Assembly: GCF_030252345.1 (NCBI RefSeq)
Contig: NZ_CP126980.1
Span: forward strand, 7,889,501-7,953,500
DNA length: 64,000 bases
DNA from: Actinoplanes oblitus
GTDB taxonomy: Bacteria > Actinomycetota > Actinomycetes > Mycobacteriales > Micromonosporaceae
Direction of reading: 5' to 3'
A model generated the notes under the pieces. That model did not search any database, was not told the DNA's origin, and saw nothing but the letters and a program-made list of their open reading frames with translations. Positions 33,234 to 41,495 of the stretch are shown here, in pieces. Numbering within the stretch: the stretch's first letter is position 1; each line of letters opens with the position of its first letter. The position numbers were made by a program, and so were the translations under genes.

Positions 33234-33690
33234 CGGTACGACTCGGAGTCCCGTGCCGATCGGCTCGCGATGTCGCGGCCCGGTCCGGACCGCGGCGCGT
33301 GTCGTGCGGGTCCGCTCGGCGCACGCGACACTCCGGCCCGCTCACGACCGCAACGCGCCCCCAACCCCGGCTGGCCCCCACGGTGGCCTCCGGACCCACG
33401 AGACAACCACCACGACCAGCCACGGAACCCCGGCTGGCCCCCACGGTGGCCTCCAGACCCACGAGACAACCACCACGACCAGCCGGGGAACCCCGGCTGG
33501 CCCCCACGGTGGCCTCCAGACCCACGAGACAACCACCACGACCAGCCGGGGAACCCCGGCTGGCCCCCACGGTGGCCTCCAGACCCACGAGACGACCGCC
33601 AGGACCAGCCGGGGAACTCGGGCTGGCTCTCACGGTTGCCTCCGGACCAGCGAGACAACCGCCAGGACCAGCCGCAGGACCTGGTGGCGG
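33234..33690. repeat. Second 63-bp tandem repeat array, five copies, with flank
   Basis: Copies begin at 33368, 33431, 33494, 33557 and 33620, again exactly 63 bp apart. The unit is CGGCTGGCCCCCACGGTGGCC... with GACAACCACCACGACCAGCC, clearly of the same family as the array at 9451. The preceding 37-bp element (33234-33270) also matches that locus. The array sits between the convergent ends of the TetR and aminotransferase genes and reaches the latter's stop. The remaining gap, 33153-33233, holds no gene. Confidence 0.88.
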
Positions 33691-34896
33691 TTACTGGGTG
33701 TAGGTGGACAGGAAGGTGCGGATCCGGCCGACGGCGTCGTCCAGGACCTCGGTGGGTGCCAGGAAGACCAGGCGGAGGTGGTCCGGGGTGTCGATGTTGA
33801 AGCCGGTGCCGTGCGAGATCAGCAGGTGCTGCTGTTCGAGGAGGTCGATGACCAGCCTCTCGTCGTCGTGAATCTTGTGGACCTGGGGGTCCAGCCGGGC
33901 GAAGAGGTAGAGGGCGCCGGACGGCTTGACGCAGTCGACGCCGGGGATCGAGGTGAGCTGGCGCCAGGCGTGGTCGCGCTGTTCGAGGAGGCGGCCGCCG
34001 GGACGGATCAGCTCCTCGATGCTCTGGTAACCGCCGAGCGCGGTCTGGATGGCGTGCTGGGCCGGGACGTTCGGGCAGAGGCGCATGTTGGCGAGCAGCT
34101 GCAGGCCCTCCAGATAGTCCGCGTCACCACCGGGGAAACCGCTGGTGGCGAGCCAGCCGGAGCGGAATCCCGCGGCACGGTAGGTTTTCGACAGGCCACC
34201 CATGCTGACCACCGGCACGTCCGGGGCGAGTGCCGCGAGGGTGTGGTGCCGCGCCCCGTCAAAGACGATCTTGTCGTAGATCTCGTCCGCGAAGATCATC
34301 AGCTGGTGCTGGCGAGCCAGCTCGATCATGCCGAGCAGCGTCTCCTCGGAGTAGACGGCACCGGTCGGGTTGTTCGGGTTGATCACCACCAGGGCGCGGG
34401 TGCGCTCGGTGATGCGGGACGCCAGGTGCTCCAGGTCCGGCTGCCACCCGGTGCTCTCGTCGCAGCGGTAGTGCACCGCCCGGGCGCTGCACAGGTTCAC
34501 CACACCGGTCCACAGCGGATAGTCGGGGCTCGGCACCAGCACCTCGTCACCGGTGTCCAGCAGCGCCTGCAGGCACATCACGATCAGCTCGGAGACCCCG
34601 TTGCCGAGCAGCACGTCGTCCGGCTGCACGCTGGTCACGCCCTGGTTCTGGTAGTACTGCGCGACGGCGACCCGCGCCGAGTAGATGCCCCGCGCGTCGC
34701 TGTAGCCCTGCGCGTCCGCCAGGTTGTGGATCACGTCCGCCATGATCGGCTCCGGCGTGGCCAGGCCCCACGGCGCCGGGTTGCCCAGGTTGAGCTTGAG
34801 GATCCGGTGCCCGGCCGCCTCCAGCTCCTGTGCCCGGCGCAGCACCGGGCCCCGGATGTCGTACTTGACACTCTTCAGCCGCTGCGCCTGCCGCAT
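33691..34896 (-). CDS. Pyridoxal-phosphate aminotransferase (AlaT-like)
   Basis: A 401-residue class I aminotransferase. The PLP lysine is Lys237 in GLSKTYRAAG, and NPNNPTG (173-179), ADEIYD (~203) and the C-terminal RLVFL with its carboxylate-binding Arg are all present. The N-terminal part (SVKYDIRGPVL, LNLGNPAPWG) matches the alanine/valine-type aminotransferases annotated AlaT. It would move an amino group between alanine or a similar amino acid and a 2-oxoacid. The start has AAGGAG at 6-bp spacing. It is a single gene with no linked pathway. Confidence 0.88.
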   Translation of the reverse strand: MRQAQRLKSVKYDIRGPVLRRAQELEAAGHRILKLNLGNPAPWGLATPEPIMADVIHNLADAQGYSDARGIYSARVAVAQYYQNQGVTSVQPDDVLLGNGVSELIVMCLQALLDTGDEVLVPSPDYPLWTGVVNLCSARAVHYRCDESTGWQPDLEHLASRITERTRALVVINPNNPTGAVYSEETLLGMIELARQHQLMIFADEIYDKIVFDGARHHTLAALAPDVPVVSMGGLSKTYRAAGFRSGWLATSGFPGGDADYLEGLQLLANMRLCPNVPAQHAIQTALGGYQSIEELIRPGGRLLEQRDHAWRQLTSIPGVDCVKPSGALYLFARLDPQVHKIHDDERLVIDLLEQQHLLISHGTGFNIDTPDHLRLVFLAPTEVLDDAVGRIRTFLSTYTQ

Positions 34897-35075
34897 CGGA
34901 ACTCCTTCAGCTCGGCATTGCCGGAACCACCCGGCACACCCCGGGAACGATGCCAGCCCGAGCCGGGTTCCTCCAGCGAACCACCCGACAAGGAACCGCC
35001 GGCCTCGGCGAACGCCGCTGTCCGCGTCCCGGATGGTGAGCGCGGACGGCGTACCGGAAGCGGGTCTCGATCGTC

Positions 35076-36269
35076 TCAGGGGTGCTGGGCGAGAGCGGAG
35101 TAGTCCGGGAGGTCGATGGCGTTGGCGGCCTGGTGCAGCGGCGCCATCATCGCGGCCATCATCCGATCGCGGCCGGGCAGGCGGGACAGCACCGCGAGCA
35201 TCACCATCGACATCCGCACCTGGCCGGCGCTGCGGAGCACCATGCGCTTGATGTTGGCCGGGCCGAGTCGCTGGTTGCGCTCGGCGAACTGGCGCATCCG
35301 GCTCTCGTAGGCGGCGAAGCCGGCCCGGTGATCGCCGCCGGCCGCGGCCAGCTCGCCGGCCAGCAGATAGGCCCCCACCAGCGCGAGGCTGGTGCCCTGG
35401 CCGGAGGCCGGGGAGGCGCAGTGCGCCGCGTCGCCGAGCAGCGCGACCGGACCGGCCGACCAGCTGTCCATCCGCACCTGGGCGAGCCGGTCGTAGTAGA
35501 GGTCGGGGGCCTCGGTCACCGCGTCGAGCAGCCGGGGCACCTCCCAGCCCTGCCCGGCGTAGGCCTCGCGCAGGGCCCGGCGCGGGTCGCTCTCGTCGAT
35601 CCCGGCCGGCTCGGTGAACAGGAACATCGCCTTGGCGGTGGACTGGCCGGCGGTGCTGTAGACGAGCGTGGTGCGGCCGGGGCTGACATAGGTCACCTCC
35701 TCCCGGTCGAGGCCCAGGTGGTTGGGGACCGTGCAGATGGCGACCCGGTGACCCATGTCGTGGACGAAGCCGGACTCCGGGCCGAAGGCCAGCTCCCGGG
35801 TCCGCGAGTGCACCCCGTCGGCGCCGACGATCAGGTCGAAGGTCTCGGTGCGGCCGCTCTCGAAGGTGACCGACGTGCCGTCCAGGGCGGCGATCGCGTC
35901 GCCGAACCGGTAGTCCACCTCGTCGCGGGTCAGGTCGAACAGCAGGCGGGTGAGGTCGCCGCGGAGGAGCTCCGCGTCGTGCTCCTCGCGACCACCGAAG
36001 GTGTCCCCGTTCATGCTGGCCACCCGCTTGCCGGTGCGGTCGACCACCGCGCCGGAGCGGACGTCGGTGCGCAGCTCGCGAGCCCGCTCCAGGATGCCGG
36101 TCCGGCGGGCCACCTCGAGGGCGGCACCGCGGATGTCCACCTTGTAGCCGCCGTCGCGCAGGGCCGGGGCCCGCTCGACGACCGTCGGCCGGAAGCCGTG
36201 GCGGCGCAACCAGTACGCCAGCGTGAGGCCGGCGACACCGGCGCCGGAGATCAGGACCGTCTTCGTCAT
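35076..36269 (-). CDS. FAD-dependent monooxygenase
   Basis: A 397-residue flavoprotein of the PHBH/TetX type. The FAD dinucleotide fold is at the N-terminus (VLISGAGVAGLTLAYWLRRHG), the DG motif in DLIVGADGVHSRTRE (~residue 150) and the second FAD motif GPVALLGDAAHCASPASGQGTSLA (~275). This family hydroxylates aromatic or polyketide substrates with NAD(P)H and O2, and includes tetracycline-inactivating enzymes. The TetR regulator is divergent, so it is probably induced by a small molecule. The ATG at 36269 has TATCGT 7 bp before it, which suggests a leaderless transcript. Confidence 0.88.
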   Translation of the reverse strand: MTKTVLISGAGVAGLTLAYWLRRHGFRPTVVERAPALRDGGYKVDIRGAALEVARRTGILERARELRTDVRSGAVVDRTGKRVASMNGDTFGGREEHDAELLRGDLTRLLFDLTRDEVDYRFGDAIAALDGTSVTFESGRTETFDLIVGADGVHSRTRELAFGPESGFVHDMGHRVAICTVPNHLGLDREEVTYVSPGRTTLVYSTAGQSTAKAMFLFTEPAGIDESDPRRALREAYAGQGWEVPRLLDAVTEAPDLYYDRLAQVRMDSWSAGPVALLGDAAHCASPASGQGTSLALVGAYLLAGELAAAGGDHRAGFAAYESRMRQFAERNQRLGPANIKRMVLRSAGQVRMSMVMLAVLSRLPGRDRMMAAMMAPLHQAANAIDLPDYSALAQHP

Positions 36270-36281
36270 GGGAGCGACGAT

Positions 36282-36315
36282 ACACATGTGTGAGACAGTT
36301 GTGCAAGACAGTTGT
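36282..36315. promoter_or_regulatory. Likely TetR operator between monooxygenase and regulator
   Basis: A 10-bp palindrome ACACATGTGT (36282-36291) is followed by a direct repeat AGACAGTTGT at 36293 and 36306, 13 bp apart. The cluster lies over the monooxygenase promoter and upstream of the TetR gene. Confidence 0.5.
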
Positions 36316-36385
36316 CCCAGCACTCTGGACGGTTGAATTGCACGCTTGTTTCAGAGGGACGTCTCAGACGGATACACTCCCTGCC

Positions 36386-36964
36386 ATGGGAAATCGTGAG
36401 GCTCTGCTCGACGGCGCGAAACGCTGTCTCTACGAGAAGGGCTACGCCCGCACCACGGCCCGGGACATCGCCACCGCCGCCGGCACCAGCCTGGCCGCCA
36501 TCGGCTACCACTACCGCTCCACCGAGGCGCTGCTCAACGCCGCGTTGTTCCAGGTCATGCGGGAGTGGGGCGACGAGATGGCCAAGGCCCTCACCGCCGA
36601 CGACCTCGACGACGCCGGCCCGCTGGAGCGATTCCAGGGCGTCTGGGCGCGCATCATCGAGTCGTTCCGGACACAACGGGCCCTGTGGGCGATGCAGCTC
36701 GAGGTGGTCACCCAGAGCCAGCGGCAGCCGGAGATCCGCGAGCAGCTGGCGGCCGGGTTGTCCGAGGCCTATCTGGGGCTGGCCGAGCTCTTCGACACGG
36801 CGCCGGCGCCGGCCACCCCGGCGGAGCGGGCCGCCGTGGGGGCGTTTCACCAGGCGCTGCTCACCGGGGTGCTGACCCAGTGGCTGATCGACCCGGAGAA
36901 GGCGCCGTCGGCGGCCGATCTCACGGCGGCGCTGCGGCGGATCGCGGGGTCCATCGCCACGTGA
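36386..36964 (+). CDS. TetR-family transcriptional regulator
   Basis: A 192-residue repressor. The helix-turn-helix is at residues ~8-45 (YARTTARDIATAAGTSLAAIGYHYRSTEALL), and the C-terminal domain is helical. It is divergent from the FAD monooxygenase and most likely controls it. ATG 36386 has TACACT 7 bp upstream and no ribosome binding site. A longer frame starting at 36290 is rejected because it would translate the operator. Confidence 0.88.
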   Translation: MGNREALLDGAKRCLYEKGYARTTARDIATAAGTSLAAIGYHYRSTEALLNAALFQVMREWGDEMAKALTADDLDDAGPLERFQGVWARIIESFRTQRALWAMQLEVVTQSQRQPEIREQLAAGLSEAYLGLAELFDTAPAPATPAERAAVGAFHQALLTGVLTQWLIDPEKAPSAADLTAALRRIAGSIAT

Positions 36965-37025
36965 GGCGGGCGCGGGGCTCAGCCGTACCGGAAAAGGGTC
37001 TCGGGTTTCACACCGCCTGATCGGG

Positions 37026-37841
37026 GTGGTGGCGTTCGAGCTGACCGGCTGGCGGCCCCTGCTGCTGATCTTCCCGAACACGTTCGAATACTTCTTCATC
37101 GCCTACGAGGCGTACCGCTTGTTCTGGAATCCGGCCCGGGTGGCGTTGCGGTCCTGGGTGATCACCGCGGCCGCGATCTGGGTGTTCGTCAAGCTGCCGC
37201 AGGAGTGGTGGATCCACATCGCACAGCTCGACTTCACCGACACGGTCGCCGAGGTCCCGTGGTTCGGCCCGGCGGTCGTCGCGGCGGTGGTGCTGCTCTA
37301 CCTGGTCTACTGGTTCGCGGTACGCCCGCGGCAGCCCGATCCGGACTGGTCGTGGCACGTCGCCGCCGACCCGTTGCCCGCCGCGGCGGCAGGCGTGGCG
37401 GAGCGCAACCGGTGGACCGCCGCGCACAGCCGGGTCGTCTCCGCCGGGACGCTGGAGAAGGTGACGCTGATCGGCCTGCTCTGGGTGATCTACTCGCAGG
37501 TGCTGCCCGGCACCGCGGCGACACCGGTGCAGCTGTTCCTCGGCACCACGCTGATCGTCGTCGTCAACGCCGTGATCAGCCTCGGCGTCGCCCGGTCCGG
37601 GCGCGGGAGCCAGTTCATGCTGATCGCCTTCGGCATCCGGGTGGTGCTGAACGCGGGCCTGGTGGTGGCGGCCGGATGGCTGCTGGACAATGCCGGCCGG
37701 CACTTCGACCCGGCGGGCGCGCTCTTCTTCGTGCTGCTGCTCAGCCTGCTCACCCTCGTCGACGACAGGTATCGGCCGATCTACGAGATGCGCTTCGCCG
37801 CGGCGCCGGAGCCGATAGGTCACCGGATCGACATGCCTTAG
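37026..37841 (+). CDS. Hypothetical integral membrane protein
   Basis: A 271-residue protein with about six membrane segments, including AVVAAVVLLYLVYWFAV (~85-105), LIGLLWVIYSQVL, LFLGTTLIVVVNAVISLGV, LIAFGIRVVLNAGLVVAAGWLL and LFFVLLLSLLTLV. The N-terminus shows PNTFEYFFIAYEAYRLFWNPARVAL, an amphipathic stretch. No family is recognised. The GTG at 37026 is uncertain; the frame is open further left. Its stop TAG lies within the likely promoter of the next gene, so the following pair may have their own transcript. Confidence 0.65.
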   Translation: MVAFELTGWRPLLLIFPNTFEYFFIAYEAYRLFWNPARVALRSWVITAAAIWVFVKLPQEWWIHIAQLDFTDTVAEVPWFGPAVVAAVVLLYLVYWFAVRPRQPDPDWSWHVAADPLPAAAAGVAERNRWTAAHSRVVSAGTLEKVTLIGLLWVIYSQVLPGTAATPVQLFLGTTLIVVVNAVISLGVARSGRGSQFMLIAFGIRVVLNAGLVVAAGWLLDNAGRHFDPAGALFFVLLLSLLTLVDDRYRPIYEMRFAAAPEPIGHRIDMP

Positions 37842-37852
37842 GCTCTGCGGCC

Positions 37853-38800
37853 GTGTGGTCGATCAAGAAGAAGAGTGACGTTCCGGAGTTCTGTCGCTTC
37901 CTCGACGAGGACGCCGAGCGCCTGCGCCGCGCGCTGCGGGCCCAGGACTGGCCGGCCGCCCGCGGGATCCTCGAGGCGACCGATCCCGAGCATCGCTCCT
38001 ACTACTTCGCGGTCGCCGCGGCCACTGTCGGTGTGGAGCGCTGGGTCACCGACACCCCGGACTCGGTGCTGCCGCTCCTGCTGCGGGGCGCCGGCCTGCT
38101 GACCTCGGCCTGGCAGCTGCGCCGGGACGGCCTCGCCAGCACGATGAGCGCCGCCGGGACGGAACTCTGGTCCCGGCTGGTGCGGCGGGCCGAGGAGTGC
38201 GTCGAGGAGGTGCTCCGTCGGGATCCCGGCCGGGCCGACGCGTGGACCTGGTCGATCGCCCTCAGCCGCGCCCTGGAGCTGCCCGAGCAGGAGCGCCGGC
38301 GGCGGTTCCAGCGGCTGATCGAGATCGAGCCGGACCACTGGTTCGGCCACCAGCAGATGCTTCTCGCCCTGTCCCCACGGTGGGGCGGCAGCTCGGAGGC
38401 GATGTTCGAGTTCGCCCGTACGCGCGCCGCGGCGTTCCCCGGCACGCACCTGGCCGCCCTGATCGTGCTGGCCCACCAGGAGGAGATCGAGCATCGGGCG
38501 TACCTCGCCGAGCCGGACGATCCGGATCGCTCGGAGGACATGGAGTACTGGGAACCGGCGGCCGTGATGGACGAGGTCTGGGAGGCGGCGCAGGCTTCGT
38601 TCTGGCACGACGACTACCGGATCTCGCTGCTGACGCCGATCGTCTGGAACCACTTCGCCTGCGCGTTCGCCTGGGGCGACTTCCACGAGCCGGCCTGGAG
38701 CCTCTTCGAGTCGATCGGCGACGACTGGATCACCAGGGAACCCTGGGGCACCGTCACGTTCTTCGCCCGTACCCGCGCCTACACCGAGAAGAATCGCTGA
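37853..38800 (+). CDS. Hypothetical protein, tandem paralogue 1 (DUF4034-like)
   Basis: A 315-residue soluble, helix-rich protein starting MWSIKKKSD. It is a paralogue of the next gene: shared blocks include RALRAQDWPAARGIL/LALGNRDWPAVRDIL, RFQRLIEIEPDHWFGHQQML/RFDRLIAIDPTHFYGHEQML, SEAMFEFARTRAAA, SFWHDDY and VWNHFA. The layout of repeated helical pairs is like TPR or DUF4034 proteins; the DUF4034 link is from memory and unverified. The GTG start follows TAGGCT by 8 bp. Only 6 bp separate it from the paralogue. Function unknown. Confidence 0.75.
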   Translation: MWSIKKKSDVPEFCRFLDEDAERLRRALRAQDWPAARGILEATDPEHRSYYFAVAAATVGVERWVTDTPDSVLPLLLRGAGLLTSAWQLRRDGLASTMSAAGTELWSRLVRRAEECVEEVLRRDPGRADAWTWSIALSRALELPEQERRRRFQRLIEIEPDHWFGHQQMLLALSPRWGGSSEAMFEFARTRAAAFPGTHLAALIVLAHQEEIEHRAYLAEPDDPDRSEDMEYWEPAAVMDEVWEAAQASFWHDDYRISLLTPIVWNHFACAFAWGDFHEPAWSLFESIGDDWITREPWGTVTFFARTRAYTEKNR

Positions 38801-38806
38801 TCAGTC

Positions 38807-39730
38807 ATGTGGCCTTTCAAGAAGCAACAAGACAGTTCGCCGTACGCCGAGGGCCCCGACCGGCTCGAACTCGCACTCGGCAACCGTGACTGGCCGGCGG
38901 TCCGGGACATCCTCACCGCCTCCGATCCGGAACGCCTGATGTTCCGGCTGAGGTGGCTGTCGCATCATCAGGGCCTGGAGGAGTGGATTCCCGACGTGGT
39001 CCGCGCCGAGCCGGACGCCACCCTGCCGCGGCTGGTCTACGGCGCCCGCGCCATCTCCTGGGCCTGGGAGGCGCGCGGCAACGGCGGCTCCGAAACGGTC
39101 GGCCAGGACCAGTGGAAGATCTGGTTCGATCGGCTCAAGCTGGCCGAGAACTGCCTCGACAAGGTGGTCGACCGTGCCCCGGACTGCGCCGAGGCCTGGC
39201 ACTACCTGGTGATTCTCGGCCGGGCCCGACAGCTGCCACTGGCCGAGCAGTGGCGCCGGTTCGACCGGCTGATCGCGATCGACCCGACGCACTTCTACGG
39301 GCACGAGCAGATGCTCGAGAACCTGATGCCGAAGTGGAGCGGCAGCACCGAGGCGATGTTCGACTTCGCCCGGACCAGGGCCGCCGCCTGTCCCGGCACC
39401 GACATCCCGCTCCTCGTCGCGAAGGCGCACCTGGAACATCGCCGGTCCGCCGGTGGTGCCGGTTATCTGCGGCGCAACGAGGTGGCCGGCGAGATCTACG
39501 CCGCCGCGCACAACTCGTTCTGGCACGACGACTACCAGCGGTCGCGGGCGACCCCGCAGGTCTGGAACCACTTCGCCTACGGCCTCACGATGGGCCGCTA
39601 CTACCGGGAAGCCTGCGCCGTCTACGACCTGATCGGCGACGACTTCGTCCGCACCGCCCCGTGGAACTCCACCGAACGCTTCCTGGAGCTGCGCGACCGC
39701 GCCCGCGACCGGGCCGACGACCTGATCTAG
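38807..39730 (+). CDS. Hypothetical protein, tandem paralogue 2 (DUF4034-like)
   Basis: A 307-residue helix-rich protein, MWPFKKQQDS at the start, paralogous to the gene just upstream along its length. TPR-like spacing of hydrophobic residues and the motifs YGHEQMLENLMPKWSGS and SFWHDDYQRS are the most conserved parts. No signal peptide or membrane segment. It ends at CTAG, where its TAG stop overlaps the stop of the convergent TetR gene. Confidence 0.75.
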   Translation: MWPFKKQQDSSPYAEGPDRLELALGNRDWPAVRDILTASDPERLMFRLRWLSHHQGLEEWIPDVVRAEPDATLPRLVYGARAISWAWEARGNGGSETVGQDQWKIWFDRLKLAENCLDKVVDRAPDCAEAWHYLVILGRARQLPLAEQWRRFDRLIAIDPTHFYGHEQMLENLMPKWSGSTEAMFDFARTRAAACPGTDIPLLVAKAHLEHRRSAGGAGYLRRNEVAGEIYAAAHNSFWHDDYQRSRATPQVWNHFAYGLTMGRYYREACAVYDLIGDDFVRTAPWNSTERFLELRDRARDRADDLI

Positions 39731-40389
39731 GCCGTGGCCCACTGCCGGGCGCCGAGCACGATGAGCCGCAGCTGACGCCCCGCGGCGTCGATCACCCGGG
39801 CCGCGGCGTCGGCGTCGTCCGGCGGGGCGTCGAGCAGCGCCGCGGCGGTCCACACCATGTGGTTGACCATCAGGCTGGTGACCATCCGCAGGTCGGCGGC
39901 GATCCACCGGTCGAAGCGCGGGCCGCCGCGCAGCTTGTCGGCGGCCAGGTCGGCGGCCAGGTCGGCGGCGAACAGGTCGAGCTGCTCGGCGATCGCGGCG
40001 CGGACGGCCGGGACGCCGCCGTGGCGTTCCCGGGCGACGAACCGGAAGTGCTCCCGATGGTCGTGCACCTGCCGGGCGAGGACGCCGATCGACCTGGTGA
40101 TCACCTCGTCGCTGGAGCTGAGCCCGTCCCGGACCGTCCGGATGGTGGCTCGCAGGCTGCCGAGGGACTCGTCGACCAGGGCCACACCGAGGCTGTCGAC
40201 ATCCGGGAAATGCCGGTAGAAGGCGGCCGGGGTGACGCCCACCGCACGGGTGATCTCGCGCAGGCCGATGCTGCTCAGGCTCCGATCCTCCATCAGGCCG
40301 AGCACCGCGTCGAGCAGGGCCTGTCTGGTGCGTGCCTTCTGCTCCGGCCGGGTGATCCGGTCGGGCGGCGTCGAATGGCGGTGGCTCAT
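39727..40389 (-). CDS. FabR-like TetR-family regulator
   Basis: A 220-residue repressor. The N-terminal block (RQALLDAVLGLMEDRS...LREITRAVGVTPAAFYRHFPDVDSLGVALVDES) closely follows E. coli FabR, the repressor of unsaturated fatty-acid genes, though that role cannot be assumed here. The helix-turn-helix is at residues ~20-60. It starts at ATG 40389. Two similar inverted repeats lie between it and the divergent small membrane genes, which are the likely target. Confidence 0.87.
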   Translation of the reverse strand: MSHRHSTPPDRITRPEQKARTRQALLDAVLGLMEDRSLSSIGLREITRAVGVTPAAFYRHFPDVDSLGVALVDESLGSLRATIRTVRDGLSSSDEVITRSIGVLARQVHDHREHFRFVARERHGGVPAVRAAIAEQLDLFAADLAADLAADKLRGGPRFDRWIAADLRMVTSLMVNHMVWTAAALLDAPPDDADAAARVIDAAGRQLRLIVLGARQWATA

Positions 40390-40392
40390 GTC

Positions 40393-40418
40393 ACTCAGTA
40401 AACACCTGTGCACTGAGT
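40393..40418. promoter_or_regulatory. Inverted-repeat operator 1 of FabR-like regulator
   Basis: ACTCAGTAAACACCTGTG...ACTGAGT, 26 bp, with 7-bp perfect outer arms. It lies just before the regulator's ATG and shares CAGTAAACA with operator 2. Confidence 0.7.
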
Positions 40419-40438
40419 TGGCGTAAGCCTATGGTGGA

Positions 40439-40462
40439 TTCAGTAAACAGTTGTCAACTGAA
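40439..40462. promoter_or_regulatory. Inverted-repeat operator 2 of FabR-like regulator
   Basis: TTCAGTAAACAG...TCAACTGAA, 24 bp, arms TTCAGT/ACTGAA plus inner symmetry (CAGTTG/CAACTG). Centre is about 45 bp from operator 1. It ends 12 bp before the small membrane gene's ATG and so should control it. Confidence 0.7.
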
Positions 40463-40474
40463 AGGGGGTCGCAG

Positions 40475-40630
40475 ATGGCCGCCCTGATGGCCGCTCTCGC
40501 GCTGATCGCCCTGTTCGTCGGCCCGGCCCTGCTCACCGGGCAGCCGATGCTCGTCGCGGTCGGCGTGCTGCTGGCCGCCACCGTTCTCCTCGTCACCCGG
40601 CGGGCCGCCGCGCTCGCCCGGCGGCGCTGA
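40475..40630 (+). CDS. Small membrane protein (51 residues)
   Basis: A short gene directly after operator 2. GGGGG lies 7 bp before ATG. The product is almost entirely two hydrophobic segments (LMAALALIALFVGPALL and MLVAVGVLLAATVLLV) and ends with a basic RRAAALARRR. It is followed after 16 bp by another small membrane gene. Function unknown, but its position says it is the first target of the FabR-like regulator. Confidence 0.65.
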   Translation: MAALMAALALIALFVGPALLTGQPMLVAVGVLLAATVLLVTRRAAALARRR

Positions 40631-40646
40631 CCCGGGAGGGATCGTC

Positions 40647-40910
40647 ATGAACTTCGTCAAACGCGTCGGCAGCCTCGACGACCGTGCCGTGGGTGCGCTG
40701 GCCCTGGGCGTGGCCGGCCTGTTCTTCTTCAACATCGTTCTCGGCCCGACAGCCATCGCCCTCGGCGCCGTCACCGCCCGCCGGCACGGCCACGGCACCC
40801 CCAGCCGCAACGCTGGCCTGATCGGCATCGCGCTCGGCGCGGCCGACCTGCTGGTGCTGTTCGCCCTGATGGCCGGCCAGTTGCGCCACGGCGGCCTGGT
40901 CTGGCACTGA
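40647..40910 (+). CDS. Small membrane protein, DUF4190-like
   Basis: An 87-residue protein with GGGAGG upstream. Two membrane segments (VGALALGVAGLFFFNIVLGPTAIALGAV and GLIGIALGAADLLVLFALMAG) flank a short basic loop with RRHGHGTPSR. This is the arrangement of DUF4190-type proteins (GI.sl..G...G..A), which are common and uncharacterised in actinomycetes. It probably shares a transcript with the 51-residue gene before it. Confidence 0.75.
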   Translation: MNFVKRVGSLDDRAVGALALGVAGLFFFNIVLGPTAIALGAVTARRHGHGTPSRNAGLIGIALGAADLLVLFALMAGQLRHGGLVWH

Positions 40911-40919
40911 GGCAGCCGG

Positions 40920-41495
40920 TCAGCGCAGCGGGATCGGCCGGCGGAAGCGGATCTCGGCCGGCATGGTCACCTCGCCCTTGCGGTTCGCGATCACCTGACC
41001 GGCCAGTTCCAGCGTGCCGGTGCACTCCCAGGTCCCGGCCCGGATCGCGGTGAGCGCGCCGTCGGCCACCACGCCGACCAGCCCGCGCAGGGTGAACTCG
41101 AGCAGCGCGCGCATGCCGACGGCGGCGACCGGCAGGTCGGCCAGATGCACCTCCACGCTCGGCCGGTAGTCGACGGTAGCGGTGTGCGTCGCCATCTCCA
41201 CCAGTTCCCGGCCGCCGGGGTTGGCCAGGCTGCGGGTGGCCGCGTCGACCAGTGCGGTGTACCGGTTCCAGCCCTGCTCGACCATGTCGGCCACGCCCAT
41301 GTCCAAAATCCCGTCAGCGACCCTGCCGACCTCGGCGAGCACCGCGTCCTTGCCGGCCGCCGGCATCCGGCCGAGACCGTCGCGGATCTCGCCGGCGGCC
41401 GCGCCGGTGCGCACGGCCTCGGCCAGGGCGGTGACGGCGTCGCCGGGGCTGTCGAAGAACAGGGCTCGGACCGACGGGCCCGTGGGTCCGGTCAT
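40920..41495 (-). CDS. Hypothetical protein
   Basis: A 191-residue soluble protein. The first two thirds are helical (DSPGDAVTALAEAVRTGAAAGEIRDGLGRMPAAGKDAVLAEVGRVADG) and the last third looks like a small beta-sheet (GTWECTGTLELAGQVIANRKGEVTMPAEIRFRRP). ATG 41495 overlaps the stop of the upstream 763-residue gene, and GGAG lies 5 bp upstream, so the two are coupled. No family recognised. Confidence 0.65.
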   Translation of the reverse strand: MTGPTGPSVRALFFDSPGDAVTALAEAVRTGAAAGEIRDGLGRMPAAGKDAVLAEVGRVADGILDMGVADMVEQGWNRYTALVDAATRSLANPGGRELVEMATHTATVDYRPSVEVHLADLPVAAVGMRALLEFTLRGLVGVVADGALTAIRAGTWECTGTLELAGQVIANRKGEVTMPAEIRFRRPIPLR

